A DNA stretch of 64,000 nt from Renibacterium sp043789415 (GTDB lineage: Bacteria > Actinomycetota > Actinomycetes > Actinomycetales > Micrococcaceae). The notes beneath the pieces are model-generated. The model saw only the letters and a list, made by a program, of their open reading frames with translations. It was not told the origin of the DNA and ran no database searches. The stretch lies in contig NZ_JBDLLW010000001.1 in the NCBI RefSeq assembly GCF_043789415.1, positions 806,001-870,000 of the forward strand, read 5' to 3'. Shown piece by piece: positions 10,001 through 17,909 of the stretch (position 1 is the first letter of the stretch; each line of letters opens with the position of its first letter). The position numbers were made by a program, and so were the translations under genes.

Positions 10001-10396
10001 CCAGCACTGCGCGGGGCCGAGCACCACGGCGTCTTTCTCCACGCCGAGCCGCAAGCCATAATCGCTCACAATGGTCTTGGCATAGGAGTGGTAGGTGGAG
10101 ATCTCGGGTTCCAGGTCGAAGCTCAGGCCGCGGGCCCTGGCCAGTTCCTGAAGCTGCAGGCGCACTCTGGCTGCCAGCTCACCGGCTGCTTTGCGGGTGA
10201 AGGTGACTCCGAGAATCTCCTCCGGACGGGCCAGCTCATGGCTGACCAGATACACCACCCGATCAGCCATCGTGGTGGTCTTCCCAGAACCTGCCCCGGC
10301 GATCACCAGCATCGGCTCGAGCGGCGCTTCAATGATCAGTCGCTGCTCCTCGGTTGGTTGGCGGGTTCCTCTAAGCTGCGCCGCTTCCTGGCTCAT
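7064..10396 (-). CDS. adnB: AdnB subunit of the AdnAB helicase-nuclease
   Basis: A 1110-residue UvrD-type motor fused to a C-terminal RecB-family nuclease, matching mycobacterial AdnB in length and layout. Walker A GAGSGKT is at residues 34-40, motif II is DEFQDT, and motifs V/VI appear as LLTVHAAKGLEWDEVY and RRLAYVAYTRARDF. The nuclease core near the C-terminus reads GRIDAVF ... WELVDWKTGK ... VQLAIYRLAW, with Asp, Asp and Lys in place. Family knowledge: AdnAB resects double-strand ends in actinobacteria that lack RecBCD, and the AdnB motor drives translocation. The start codon overlaps the adnA stop by ATGA (10393-10396), indicating coupled translation and a 1:1 heterodimer. Confidence 0.93.
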   Translation of the reverse strand: MSQEAAQLRGTRQPTEEQRLIIEAPLEPMLVIAGAGSGKTTTMADRVVYLVSHELARPEEILGVTFTRKAAGELAARVRLQLQELARARGLSFDLEPEISTYHSYAKTIVSDYGLRLGVEKDAVVLGPAQCWQLAAQLVEAYDGDLTDSFDGAASTLVQAVIALAGECSEHLRQPREVEELLDGLADRFAELPYLEGSSRSSSLEANKLQAMFRTRARVAELVNRYQLAKNQRNALDYGDLIALAARIAQQMPAVAEQERDRHKVVLLDEFQDTSHAQLSLFSALYGQGHPVTAVGDPHQSIYGFRGASAGQLFRFPEIFRRRDGQPARTAALTVAWRNSLHVLEAANVMSAELNRRAEEQHAGSAVPLLPLRPRPAAPRGEVELARFGTEAEEAEAIAERIAQRRSAALSQRTQPSSIAVLCRRRTQFESLQTAFEARGIGYEILGLGGLLATPEVIDVVATLRVLVDPGRSDSLMRLLTGARWRIGVSDLAALADWSKYLARRHRRSAQSARVVEGESQAPPGGTQDEMIQDTVEAASLVEAIDALEPEFWPAAARQLSAEGRRRLLLLRDELRSLRALVGEDLLSLISEVERSMLLDIELAARPGTSYHRARHHLDAFADAAAGFLQSAERVDVLAFLSWLETAEQEERGLDLQSIDVDPGAVQLLTVHAAKGLEWDEVYVPGVSAGVFPSARIDRWSKRSHSLPWPLRGDVADLPEWDLDGSDQKSWLTAEQIFADEVRVHSEDEERRLAYVAYTRARDFLMVSSSKWLGSAATPRETSAFIEELRQTDQFSAPPGVEHPWPEDQELPAENPGLAMTTSAQWPYDPLEGPLLTVGEKIQPGSTNRRAAVEAAAERVAHAWQHPVADLWQRSLRWGAEARGLLERRKTAKETLEIELPGHLSASTLMELRANPESVIRQIRRPVPRRPGSAARKGTAFHSWVEQFYGAAGQLDLGDFLAAADEFVEDSYQLSELKDNFAASEWADRQPAYVEVPIETKVAGIVVRGRIDAVFQDTPNSPDTPDTEDSPEGDWELVDWKTGKVPNASELTVRAVQLAIYRLAWSRLKKVPVDRVRAAFYYVGQNKTIRVNDLAGEEELERIITEAYRA

Positions 10397-13300
10397 TCGG
10401 TTACCTGCTTACCCCGGCACAGCGGGCAGATCTCGGGGAAGGGACAGGAACGCCCGCCATCGCGCTGCGGGTCATGGATCGCCGCGAATTCCGCCGCGGA
10501 CATCAGCACAGCGGCCTGCTGCACCATGGGAGTCGCCCAGTCCTGATCGCCTTTCAGGGCCTCTTGTTCCTGGACCGATACTTTGACCGTGTTACCACCG
10601 AGTTGCACCAGGGCCGCTCCTCCAGGCTCGGCCTGCTCCCCTGAGCGGTTCAGCTCCTGGAAGGCGCCGACGGCAACCGCCACCTGGTAGGCACCCAGCT
10701 GCGGATGCTCCGCCACCTCATCGGCCCTGGGCTTGCTCTTCCCGGTCTTCAGGTCGATCACCACCAAGCGGCCCTGCCCATCGAGCTCTAACCGGTCGAC
10801 TTTCCCGGTCAGCGCTGCCACCCGCGCACCCGCGATCTGCACCGCGAACCCCTGTTCCACGGCGAGCAGGGATCGCCCCTCTGCCGACATTGCGGCAATA
10901 TAGCTGGCGAGCTTGCCGAGCATTTTCTCCGCTCGTTTCTTATCCAGCTTCTCCTGCCAGTTCTTACGCAGCCCGAGGCTCGGCCAGCGCCGCTCCAATT
11001 CTTGGAGGTACTCACCAGCCGTGGCGTGAGGAAGGTCCTGGGCGATGCTGTGAATCAGAGTGCCAAGACTGCGGGCAAAGTCCTGTTCCGCTTCACCGCC
11101 CGCCGCCTGAATGAACCAGTTGAAGGGTGAGCCCAGCACCGTTTCGATCTTCGACGGAGAGACCGGAACTACGTCTTCGGCGGGCAGCACCGGCTGGGTC
11201 GAGCTGAGCGGAGCTAACCCCCACCACTGGGCTGGAGCGGCGCCCTGCACACCCTCGCCGGCCAGAGCCGCCAAAACCTGGGCAGCCTCGGCGGCGTCCC
11301 GGTTGCTCTCGTTGGCTTGTCGCAGCTCCGCCACCAAAGAGCGAAGATTCTTGGGACGGCGTACTTCGGTGAGCGGACGACTCGGCTGAGCCTCACTGGG
11401 CGGCCAGGGATCCACCAGGTCGAGGAAGTTCGAGGGCTGCTCATCCTCAGAGGAGACCGCTGCACAGATCAATTGCTGGGACGCCCGGGAGATCGCCGCT
11501 GAGAAACTCCTCAGCTCGTCATAACGGATATCCCTCATCCGCTGGGCAGCGCTCAGCTGGCGGGCTCCAGCAGACCCCAGCTCGAGCACTTCGACCAGGT
11601 ACTGGCTACCCAATAATTCTCCGCGCAAGCGGTTGTTCGGCCAGATGCCTTCCTGAACCCCGGCGACGATCACCACCGGCCACTGACGACCAGCTGCGCT
11701 GGCGGGAGTCAGCACTTCTACCGCTTCGCCCGATTGAGCTCGCGCTGCTAGCGTGTCCATCGGCAGTTCCTGGCCGAGTAGATACTCCAGAAAAGCCCGC
11801 GGGCTGGCTGCCGGAGCCTGGTCGACATAGCGTTCCGCCGCCTGGAAAAGAGCCATCATGGCATCCAGATCACGGTCAGCACGGGCGCCTGAAGCATCTT
11901 CGCGCAGTGCCGTGACCGCCCATTCCTCGCTCAGCCCTGCGGTGTCCCAGAGCGCCCACAGGATGCTCTGCGGGTTGGCATCGGGTTTGTTCAGGGCTTC
12001 CCGGCCAGCCTGCAGTACCCGGGCGATCCGGGCCGCCGTCCGCCCATCCAATCCGAGCGCTGTCAATTGAGCCGGCCGGGCCAGAGCCTCGACCAGCAAT
12101 TCATCGCTGCTGCGCCCTCCGCCAGCGGCTAGCTCTTCGGCCCGCAATGCCTGACGAAGCCGTCTGAGTTGCACTGAGCTCATCCCGCAGATCCTGGAAC
12201 TGAGGAGTTCCACCGCACGCTCCGCGTCGAGCAGTTCCGGGTCCAGGGCGAGTTGATAGGCGGCGAGCAGGGGGCGTACCGCTGGCTCATCCCGGATCGG
12301 CGTCTCAGCCGCCGGAACGCGCACTGGAATGCCGTGCGAGACCAGATAACGCTGAATGGCCGACACCTGGGCTCCGGTGCGCACGATCACCGCGAGCTCG
12401 GTCAGCGAACGCCCGCCGTCGAGGGTCAAGTGCAGGATCCGCTCAGCGATGAACCTGCGCTGCTGCACTTCTGAACTCAGCAGGGCGCAACTCACCGCGG
12501 GTTCTCCGGCTGGCAAGGCTGCTCCTGCGGGCTCACTCAACTTTTCATCCGAGACCGCCAGTTGACGAGCTTTGTGGCCGCCTTTGCTCTGCGCAATCCG
12601 TTCTGCCACTCGCTGCCAGGCCGCAATCAACGGGGCACTCAGCCGGAAAGAACCGCTCAGCACGGCCTCCTCCGCTTCCAGCTCATCGCGCAACTCGCCC
12701 ACCAGATCGGGCCGGGCACCGCGGAAGCCCTGGACGACGACGTCTGGGCAGGCGGTGATCAAGGCGTCCTTCCCGGTCACCAGTTGTCGCAAGAGCTGGT
12801 GGGTCGCTCGGCCCAGTTCCTGGACGTCGTCGATCAGGATGAGATCGAATCTCTGTCGTTCCTGCTCGCGCCACTGCGGGTGGTCTTCCAGAACCTCGCT
12901 CGCAGCACGGATCATCCCGGCCGGATCGAATTGTCCCAGGTCCTGAAGTTCGATCAGATCGCGGTACTCACTGAACAGTCTGGCAGCAGCCTGCCAATCG
13001 GGCCGGTCGTTCTGCAGGCCCAGTTCGTTGAGGTCCTCGGGGCTCAGCCCGTTATCGTTCACCCGGTCGAAGAGCTGCCTGACCTCCTGCCGGAAGCCTC
13101 TTGTGCCCAGGGCCTCCCGCAGTTCTTCGGGCCACTGCGGGCCAGGGGCCAATCCGGTTTGATGCCCTTGCAGTAATTCCTTGATCAGCAGATCCTGCTC
13201 CGGACCGCTGATCAGCCGTGGCGGACGTTCGGGGGCGGAACTCGGCAGGACCTTTTCGACCTGAGCACGACGCAGTATATCGAAGGCGTAGGAGGCCCAG

Positions 13301-13611
13301 GTGCGCGCCGGAGAACTGCTCATGGTGCCCTGCAGCCTGGCACTCAATTCATCTCGGAGCCGGGCGGCAGTGAGCCTGCTCGGGGTCAAGAGCAACAGCC
13401 TGTCGGGCTCGATGCCTAGTTCTTCAACTCGGTGAACCGCGGCCTCCACTAAGAGCATCGATTTCCCGGTTCCCGGCCCACCCCAGATCAGCTGAGGGCC
13501 GCTGCCCGGCGGGAGTTCCACGATGGCTCGCTGCTCAGCGTTCAATTCAGGCACGATACGCTGCCCGGACGCCGGAGGAACCAGGCGGAGCGAGGGGATC
13601 TGCGTGCTCAT
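10393..13611 (-). CDS. adnA: AdnA subunit of the AdnAB helicase-nuclease
   Basis: A 1072-residue partner of AdnB. An N-terminal P-loop GGPGTGKS is at residues 44-51 and motif II reads ILIDDVQEL, so the usual DExxD is altered, consistent with the weak AdnA motor known in mycobacteria. The C-terminal nuclease core is GKVDRLE ... VVIDLKTGK ... HPQLGAYQVAV. The end carries three close cysteines (CPFPEICPLC), as in AddB/AdnA nucleases that may hold an Fe-S cluster; I did not find a clear fourth cysteine upstream. The start overlaps the ATL stop by ATGA and the stop overlaps adnB by ATGA, giving one operon ATL-adnA-adnB. Confidence 0.92.
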   Translation of the reverse strand: MSTQIPSLRLVPPASGQRIVPELNAEQRAIVELPPGSGPQLIWGGPGTGKSMLLVEAAVHRVEELGIEPDRLLLLTPSRLTAARLRDELSARLQGTMSSSPARTWASYAFDILRRAQVEKVLPSSAPERPPRLISGPEQDLLIKELLQGHQTGLAPGPQWPEELREALGTRGFRQEVRQLFDRVNDNGLSPEDLNELGLQNDRPDWQAAARLFSEYRDLIELQDLGQFDPAGMIRAASEVLEDHPQWREQERQRFDLILIDDVQELGRATHQLLRQLVTGKDALITACPDVVVQGFRGARPDLVGELRDELEAEEAVLSGSFRLSAPLIAAWQRVAERIAQSKGGHKARQLAVSDEKLSEPAGAALPAGEPAVSCALLSSEVQQRRFIAERILHLTLDGGRSLTELAVIVRTGAQVSAIQRYLVSHGIPVRVPAAETPIRDEPAVRPLLAAYQLALDPELLDAERAVELLSSRICGMSSVQLRRLRQALRAEELAAGGGRSSDELLVEALARPAQLTALGLDGRTAARIARVLQAGREALNKPDANPQSILWALWDTAGLSEEWAVTALREDASGARADRDLDAMMALFQAAERYVDQAPAASPRAFLEYLLGQELPMDTLAARAQSGEAVEVLTPASAAGRQWPVVIVAGVQEGIWPNNRLRGELLGSQYLVEVLELGSAGARQLSAAQRMRDIRYDELRSFSAAISRASQQLICAAVSSEDEQPSNFLDLVDPWPPSEAQPSRPLTEVRRPKNLRSLVAELRQANESNRDAAEAAQVLAALAGEGVQGAAPAQWWGLAPLSSTQPVLPAEDVVPVSPSKIETVLGSPFNWFIQAAGGEAEQDFARSLGTLIHSIAQDLPHATAGEYLQELERRWPSLGLRKNWQEKLDKKRAEKMLGKLASYIAAMSAEGRSLLAVEQGFAVQIAGARVAALTGKVDRLELDGQGRLVVIDLKTGKSKPRADEVAEHPQLGAYQVAVAVGAFQELNRSGEQAEPGGAALVQLGGNTVKVSVQEQEALKGDQDWATPMVQQAAVLMSAAEFAAIHDPQRDGGRSCPFPEICPLCRGKQVTE

Positions 13612-14012
13612 GGAGCAGTTATCTCATCGGGCTCAGACACCATGCGGAAACGGGGTTCGAGTTTGCCGGCGATGGCATCGATCAGCTGCCATTCAGCTTC
13701 GGTTGGCTGCCAGCGAGCGCGCGGCATATCAACCCGCCAGGAGGCATCCTGGCCCGTGGTCCTGCCGCGCAGCGGAGTCTCTTCAAGGCGGTACTGGGTG
13801 AGGGCAGTTTGGTCGTGCCCCTGCAATGGCTGCCCGCTCGAACGCAGCACTCGCCACCAGGCGACCGCTCCGCCCTGGTGGGACATCACGCTGCCCACCT
13901 GGCGAGGTCCGCCGTCACCGAGCAATTCCGCAAGGTCCCCGTAAGCGAGCACCTTGCCAGGAGGAATCAAAGCGGCGAGTTCAAGAACCGCCTCAATATA
14001 CTCGCTCCGCAT
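13608..14012 (-). CDS. Alkyltransferase-like (ATL) DNA-damage binding protein
   Basis: A 134-residue MGMT-fold protein. The DNA-binding helix region (PPGKVLAYGDLAELLG ... RQVGSVM) is clear, but the alkyl-acceptor motif PCHRV is replaced by VAWWRV, so the acceptor cysteine is absent and Trp stands in its place. That defines ATL proteins, which bind O6-alkylguanine without removing the group and, from yeast and bacterial work, feed it to nucleotide excision repair. The stop overlaps the adnA start (ATGA), placing it first in a repair operon. The C-terminal ~35 residues are Arg/Trp-rich and less conserved. The ATG at 14012 faces the repeat block upstream. Confidence 0.88.
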   Translation of the reverse strand: MRSEYIEAVLELAALIPPGKVLAYGDLAELLGDGGPRQVGSVMSHQGGAVAWWRVLRSSGQPLQGHDQTALTQYRLEETPLRGRTTGQDASWRVDMPRARWQPTEAEWQLIDAIAGKLEPRFRMVSEPDEITAP

Positions 14013-14019
14013 CCTCTAA

Positions 14020-14249
14020 GCCTATCGTTCAGGGGTCCCCACGCCGAGCCCGCGAGGCGAAGGGGTAGAACGATAGGCGCTATCCCCATGCCTTCCCAAA
14101 GCTCGTTCCTCGTTTCGGGTCCCTCGGCCCGTGGGCCCAGTTCAGGGGTCCCCACGCCGAGCCCGCGAGCATTCGTTGCTTCCCGCCGGCAAAAAGCCGC
14201 CAACGGGCCCCTCACAACTCACTGAGGGGCAGAACGATAGGCGCTATCC
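14020..14249. repeat. Complex intergenic repeat block with direct and inverted copies
   Basis: The 391-base gap between the ATL gene and the exonuclease contains repeats but no convincing gene. A 30-base direct repeat occurs at 14027-14056 and 14140-14169. A 25-base direct repeat with one mismatch occurs at 14061-14085 and 14225-14249. GCCTATCGTTC at 14020-14030 is the exact reverse complement of GAACGATAGGC at 14068-14078, so the first copy is bounded by an 11-bp inverted repeat. The second copy keeps only the right-hand end. The structure looks like a duplicated, partly truncated non-coding element. Confidence 0.7.
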
Positions 14250-14339
14250 AGTTGTCCCACCGAGTGATGCAGTTGTTACCCATGAGGCAAAAATAACTGG
14301 ACTCCTGCCCCACCAGTAACACTCGATGGGACAACTGGA
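14248..14339. repeat. 92-bp terminally inverted repeat element, copy 1
   Basis: The outer arms (14248-14266 and 14320-14339) pair almost perfectly: CCAGTTGTCCCACCGAGTG against CACTCGATGGGACAACTGG, one mismatch. A second element of the same length with related ends and interior lies at 55115-55206 in the opposite orientation. No ORF is inside. It directly follows the repeat block and ends 64 bases before the exonuclease start. Confidence 0.7.
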
Positions 14340-14403
14340 TTAAGAAGCAGGGGGATCAGGGCAGGGGCCGGTTGGCGTCGGTATCGAAGGATAACCTTGA
14401 CTC

Positions 14404-15090
14404 ATGAGCAACTGGCTAGCAGCGCCGAGGGCGGCTTTCGACGTCGAGACCACCGGACGAGACCCTTTTGACGCCCGGTTGGTCACCGCTTCGATCGTGC
14501 TGGTCGATCCGGACGGGAGCATTCTGGAGAGCCATGAATGGCTGGCTGACCCCGGAGTGGAGATTCCCCTGCAGGCGGCGCAGATCCACGGCATCAGCAC
14601 GGCACGCGCCCAAGCCGAGGGCCGTCCAGTGGCTCAGGTGACCGCCGGCATCCTTGAGGTGCTGGCAGGCTATTTCACCCGGGGCCTCCCAGTCACCGCT
14701 TTCAATGCCTCCTACGATTTCACCGTGCTGGCCTTGGAGGCGGCTCGCCACGGCCTGCGCCAGCTCGAAGCCGCGCCGGTCACCGATCCTTTCATCATGG
14801 ACAAGCAAGTGGACCGCTTCCGCAAGGGCAAGAGGACGCTGGAGGCAAGTTGCCAGCACTACGGAGTGCCGCTGATCGACGCGCACACCTCCGCCGCCGA
14901 TGCTTTAGCCACGGTTCGGCTGGCCGCGGTGATGATCGAGCAATATCCGGAGTTGCAACTCAACGCCATGGAACTGCACCGGGCACAGATCCGCTGGGCA
15001 GCGGAGCAGGCCGCGAGTTTCCAGGAATATCTACGAAGCCAGGGCAAAATTGACGCTGTGATCGATGGCACATGGCCGGTGAAACGGTAG
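14404..15090 (+). CDS. 3'-5' exonuclease, DnaQ-like DEDDh family
   Basis: A 228-residue single-domain exonuclease. Exo I is AAFDVETTG (Asp and Glu bind metal), Exo II is FNASYDFTVL, and Exo III is AHTSAADALAT with the His and Asp of the DEDDh type. There are no polymerase, BRCT or UvrC domains, so it is a stand-alone proofreading/repair-type nuclease, not a fused one. Actinobacteria often carry several such paralogues; calling it the replicative epsilon subunit would be unsupported. The ATG at 14404 follows CTTGACTC and is monocistronic by position, flanked by the repeat block upstream and a 253-base gap downstream. Confidence 0.9.
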   Translation: MSNWLAAPRAAFDVETTGRDPFDARLVTASIVLVDPDGSILESHEWLADPGVEIPLQAAQIHGISTARAQAEGRPVAQVTAGILEVLAGYFTRGLPVTAFNASYDFTVLALEAARHGLRQLEAAPVTDPFIMDKQVDRFRKGKRTLEASCQHYGVPLIDAHTSAADALATVRLAAVMIEQYPELQLNAMELHRAQIRWAAEQAASFQEYLRSQGKIDAVIDGTWPVKR

Positions 15091-15130
15091 CCGAGCGCGT
15101 TACTTAGGTGAAAACTGGGAAATTCCTGTC

Positions 15131-15145
15131 AATTGCATTGCAATT
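15131..15145. promoter_or_regulatory. 15-bp palindrome upstream of the amino-acid ABC operon
   Basis: AATTGCATTGCAATT is a perfect 7+1+7 inverted repeat about 200 bases ahead of the binding-protein gene, in the AT-rich gap 15091-15343. A direct repeat TTATCTGC (in GATAATTATCTGCAGTTATCTGCG) follows at about 15232-15250. These could be operator or promoter elements; no regulator gene is adjacent. Confidence 0.35.
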
Positions 15146-15343
15146 CAGCACCTTTAGGCTCAGATATTCGGCCCTAGCACTTTTATTACGTTGAAAGTTC
15201 GAGGTAAGTCGAGAAAATCCGTTCATGGGATAATTATCTGCAGTTATCTGCGAGCTTTTCTCACCCAGCGCGCCCTCGTGAGCGGCGAGTTCTGGTGATG
15301 ACTGAAAGTTCGGCGAACATGCTGAGAGAAACGAGATGCACCC

Positions 15344-16270
15344 ATGAAATTGAAGTCACTCACCTGGCTCAAAGCCGCTTCAGTGGCCTCCCTGCTGGCC
15401 CTGACGCTCTCCGCTTGCGGAGCGGCTGGCTCATCTTCGAGCGGCAATTCCACGGCTGCCCTGGCCGGCGCCGACCAGGCTTCCACCGATAAGTACACCA
15501 CCGCAGATGTCACGCCGCTGGATCAGATTGACAAGTCAAAACTGGGTCTCGGTACGGACGGCGTGCTTCGGGTCGGCACTCTCTCAGACGCTCCGCCGAA
15601 CATCTTCCTCAAGGACGGCGTCTTCACCGGTTTCGATAACGAGTTGCTGCGTGCCATCGCGGCCAAACTCGGGCTGAAGACCGAATTCGTCGCCACCGAC
15701 TTCGCCGCACTGCTCTCACAGGTGCAGAACAAGCAGTTCGACGTCGGATCCTCGTCCATCTCGACCACTGATAAGCGACGCCAGAACGTCGGCTTCACCA
15801 ATGGCTATGACTTCGGTTATATGGCCGTCGTGGCGAAGAGCGACTCCGCCATCAAGGGGTTCAAGGATCTCAAAGGTGATGTGCGGATCGGCGTCGTGCA
15901 GGGAACCGTGCAGGACGACTACGTGACCAATACCCTCGGACTGGAGCCCGTGCGCTTCCAGGACTACAACACCGTCTTCGCCAATGTGAAGAACGGCCAG
16001 GTCGACGCCTGGGTCGCCCCCTCGCAGCAGGCCACCGGGCAGGTCAAGCCCGGTGATGGCACCACCATCGCGGAAAGCGTGATCAACACCCAGAACTTCA
16101 CCGCCTACGCGGTCAACTCCGAGAACAAGCCGCTCATCGACGCACTCAACTCCGGGCTGGATGCCGTGGTGGCTGACGGTACCTGGAGCAAGCTCGCCAA
16201 GCAGTGGTACCCGGACCGGGAGACCCCGAAGACCTGGAAGCCGGGCAGCAAGGCGTCAAAACTCGGCTAA
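15344..16270 (+). CDS. Amino-acid ABC transporter substrate-binding lipoprotein
   Basis: A 308-residue solute-binding protein of the family-3 (polar amino acid) type. The signal peptide ends in a lipobox LTLSAC with the modified Cys at residue 25, so the mature protein is a membrane-anchored lipoprotein. The family signature GFDNELLRAIAAKLG and the segment VGSSSISTTDKRRQNVGFTNGYDFGY are visible. The substrate is probably a polar amino acid; which one cannot be read. It is followed by a strong hairpin, then by the permease and ATPase genes, which is typical when the binding protein must outnumber the membrane components. Confidence 0.9.
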   Translation: MKLKSLTWLKAASVASLLALTLSACGAAGSSSSGNSTAALAGADQASTDKYTTADVTPLDQIDKSKLGLGTDGVLRVGTLSDAPPNIFLKDGVFTGFDNELLRAIAAKLGLKTEFVATDFAALLSQVQNKQFDVGSSSISTTDKRRQNVGFTNGYDFGYMAVVAKSDSAIKGFKDLKGDVRIGVVQGTVQDDYVTNTLGLEPVRFQDYNTVFANVKNGQVDAWVAPSQQATGQVKPGDGTTIAESVINTQNFTAYAVNSENKPLIDALNSGLDAVVADGTWSKLAKQWYPDRETPKTWKPGSKASKLG

Positions 16271-16281
16271 AACCCTGCTTC

Positions 16282-16322
16282 AAGGCGGTGCGGAACGTCC
16301 CTGAGATGTTCCGCACCGCCTT
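16282..16322 (+). terminator. Strong intercistronic hairpin (partial terminator or stabiliser)
   Basis: A perfect 15-bp stem: the arm at 16282-16296 (AAGGCGGTGCGGAAC) pairs with 16308-16322, with an 11-base loop. Only a TTT follows. Lying between the binding-protein and permease genes, it probably attenuates transcription or protects the 3' end of the upstream message. Confidence 0.75.
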
Positions 16323-16359
16323 TGCAGCGTTAGCCCGAACTATCTGAAGGACAAGCGGT

Positions 16360-17139
16360 ATGGACGCATTTCAGCAATTCCTCAAAACATTCTTCGATTT
16401 CAATGCCATGGCGGAAGTCGCTCCCGAGCTGCTTCTCGTGGGGCTGCCAAACACCCTGATCTTCGCGATCTCCTCGGGAATCCTCGGCACCTTATTCGGG
16501 TTGCTGCTCGCGGTGATGGGCATTTCCAAGCATCGTCTGCCCAGATACCTGGCCCGGATCTACACGGATATCTTCCGCGGGCTTCCGGCTGCGCTGATCA
16601 TGCTGCTGATCGGCATCGGGCTGAGCCCCCTGACCTCTCCGATCCTGGGCAAGAGCCCCTACCCGATGGGCATTCTGGCGCTGTCATTGATGGCCGCCGC
16701 GTATATCGGGGAAATCTTTCGCTCCGGCATCCAGAGCGTTGAAAAGGGACAGCTGGAAGCTTCCCGCGCGCTCGGCTTCAGCTACAGTTCCTCGATGCGG
16801 CTCGTGGTCATCCCGCAGGGCGTCCGGCGCGTGCTGCCTGCCTTGATGAACCAGTTCATCGCGCTGATCAAAGACTCCTCACTGGTCTTCTTCCTCGGCC
16901 TGCTGGCCAGCCAGCGCGAAATCTTCCGGATCGGCAATGACGCCCAGGCCAATTCAGGAAACATCTCCCCGCTGGTGGCCGCTGGAGTGCTCTACCTGAT
17001 CCTGACCATCCCGCTCACCCATCTGGTCAACTACATCGATAAGCGCCTGCGCACCGGTCGCGCCGAAAAGAACACTGAAAAGAATCAGCCGGAGCAGGGC
17101 CAGGCCCCGGTATCAGTTGAAGGGAGCCCGGTGCGATGA
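16360..17139 (+). CDS. Amino-acid ABC transporter permease (HisM/GlnP type)
   Basis: A 259-residue integral membrane subunit with about five hydrophobic segments. The coupling-helix motif is visible as EASRALGFSYSSSMRLVVIPQGVRRVLPALMNQ, i.e. the EAA loop that docks on the ATPase. The N-terminal LPNTLIFAISSGILGTLFGLLLAVM matches the His/Glu/Gln/Arg permease family. The C-terminal tail is charged and probably cytoplasmic. The stop overlaps the ATPase start by ATGA (17136-17139), giving coupled translation. Only one permease gene is present, so the channel is probably a homodimer. Confidence 0.9.
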   Translation: MDAFQQFLKTFFDFNAMAEVAPELLLVGLPNTLIFAISSGILGTLFGLLLAVMGISKHRLPRYLARIYTDIFRGLPAALIMLLIGIGLSPLTSPILGKSPYPMGILALSLMAAAYIGEIFRSGIQSVEKGQLEASRALGFSYSSSMRLVVIPQGVRRVLPALMNQFIALIKDSSLVFFLGLLASQREIFRIGNDAQANSGNISPLVAAGVLYLILTIPLTHLVNYIDKRLRTGRAEKNTEKNQPEQGQAPVSVEGSPVR

Positions 17140-17900
17140 GCACGGAAACTCAGACACAAGCTGCCCACCACTACAATGGCGGAACCTTGGAAGGGCGCCA
17201 GCTGCACCTCTCCTTCGGAACCAATCACGTGCTGCGCGGCATCGACATCACCGTGCAAAGCGGCACCGCGACCTCAGTGGTAGGCCCCTCAGGTTCAGGA
17301 AAATCGACGCTGCTGCGGGTGCTTAACAGGCTCAATGAACCGGATAGCGGCGATATTCTGCTGGACGGCAAATCGGTGTTGAAGGACGATCCCAATCTGC
17401 TCCGGCAGCGCATCGGGATGGTCTTCCAGCAGTTCAATCTGTTCCCGCACAAAACCGTGGTGGACAATGTCTCGCTCGCCTTACGCAAAATCCGCAAGCT
17501 CTCCAAGGACCAGGCCCGAGAAGAAGCTCTGGTGCAGCTCGATCTGGTCGGTCTGAAGCATCGCGCCGAAGCCAGGCCAGGCAATCTCTCCGGAGGCCAG
17601 CAACAACGGGTAGCCATCGCCCGGGCACTCGCGATGAAACCCGAAGTGATGTTCTTCGACGAAGCCACCTCGGCACTGGACCCGGAGCTAGTCAAGGGAA
17701 TTTTGGCCTTGATGGCCGACCTGGCGAAATCAGGGATGACCATGGTCGTGGTGACCCATGAGATGGGCTTCTCCCGGAGCGTCTCGGATCAGGTGCTCTT
17801 TATGGACGCCGGGCTGGTCGTAGAGACCGGAACGCCCGAACAGATCTTCACCGATCCGCAGACGGACCGGTTGAAAGGTTTCCTCTCAGACGTGCTTTAA
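17136..17900 (+). CDS. Amino-acid ABC transporter ATP-binding protein (GlnQ type)
   Basis: A 254-residue nucleotide-binding subunit. Walker A is GPSGSGKST, the Q-loop is MVFQQFNLFPHKTV, the signature is LSGGQQQRVAIARAL, Walker B is VMFFDEATSALDPE and the H-loop is VVTHEMGFSR, all in normal order. The DEATSALDPE variant and the PHKTV loop are those of polar amino-acid importers. It is the last gene of the three-gene importer, with an ATGA overlap to the permease and a hairpin (17910-17940) just downstream. Confidence 0.93.
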   Translation: MSTETQTQAAHHYNGGTLEGRQLHLSFGTNHVLRGIDITVQSGTATSVVGPSGSGKSTLLRVLNRLNEPDSGDILLDGKSVLKDDPNLLRQRIGMVFQQFNLFPHKTVVDNVSLALRKIRKLSKDQAREEALVQLDLVGLKHRAEARPGNLSGGQQQRVAIARALAMKPEVMFFDEATSALDPELVKGILALMADLAKSGMTMVVVTHEMGFSRSVSDQVLFMDAGLVVETGTPEQIFTDPQTDRLKGFLSDVL

Positions 17901-17909
17901 ATCCGCTCG

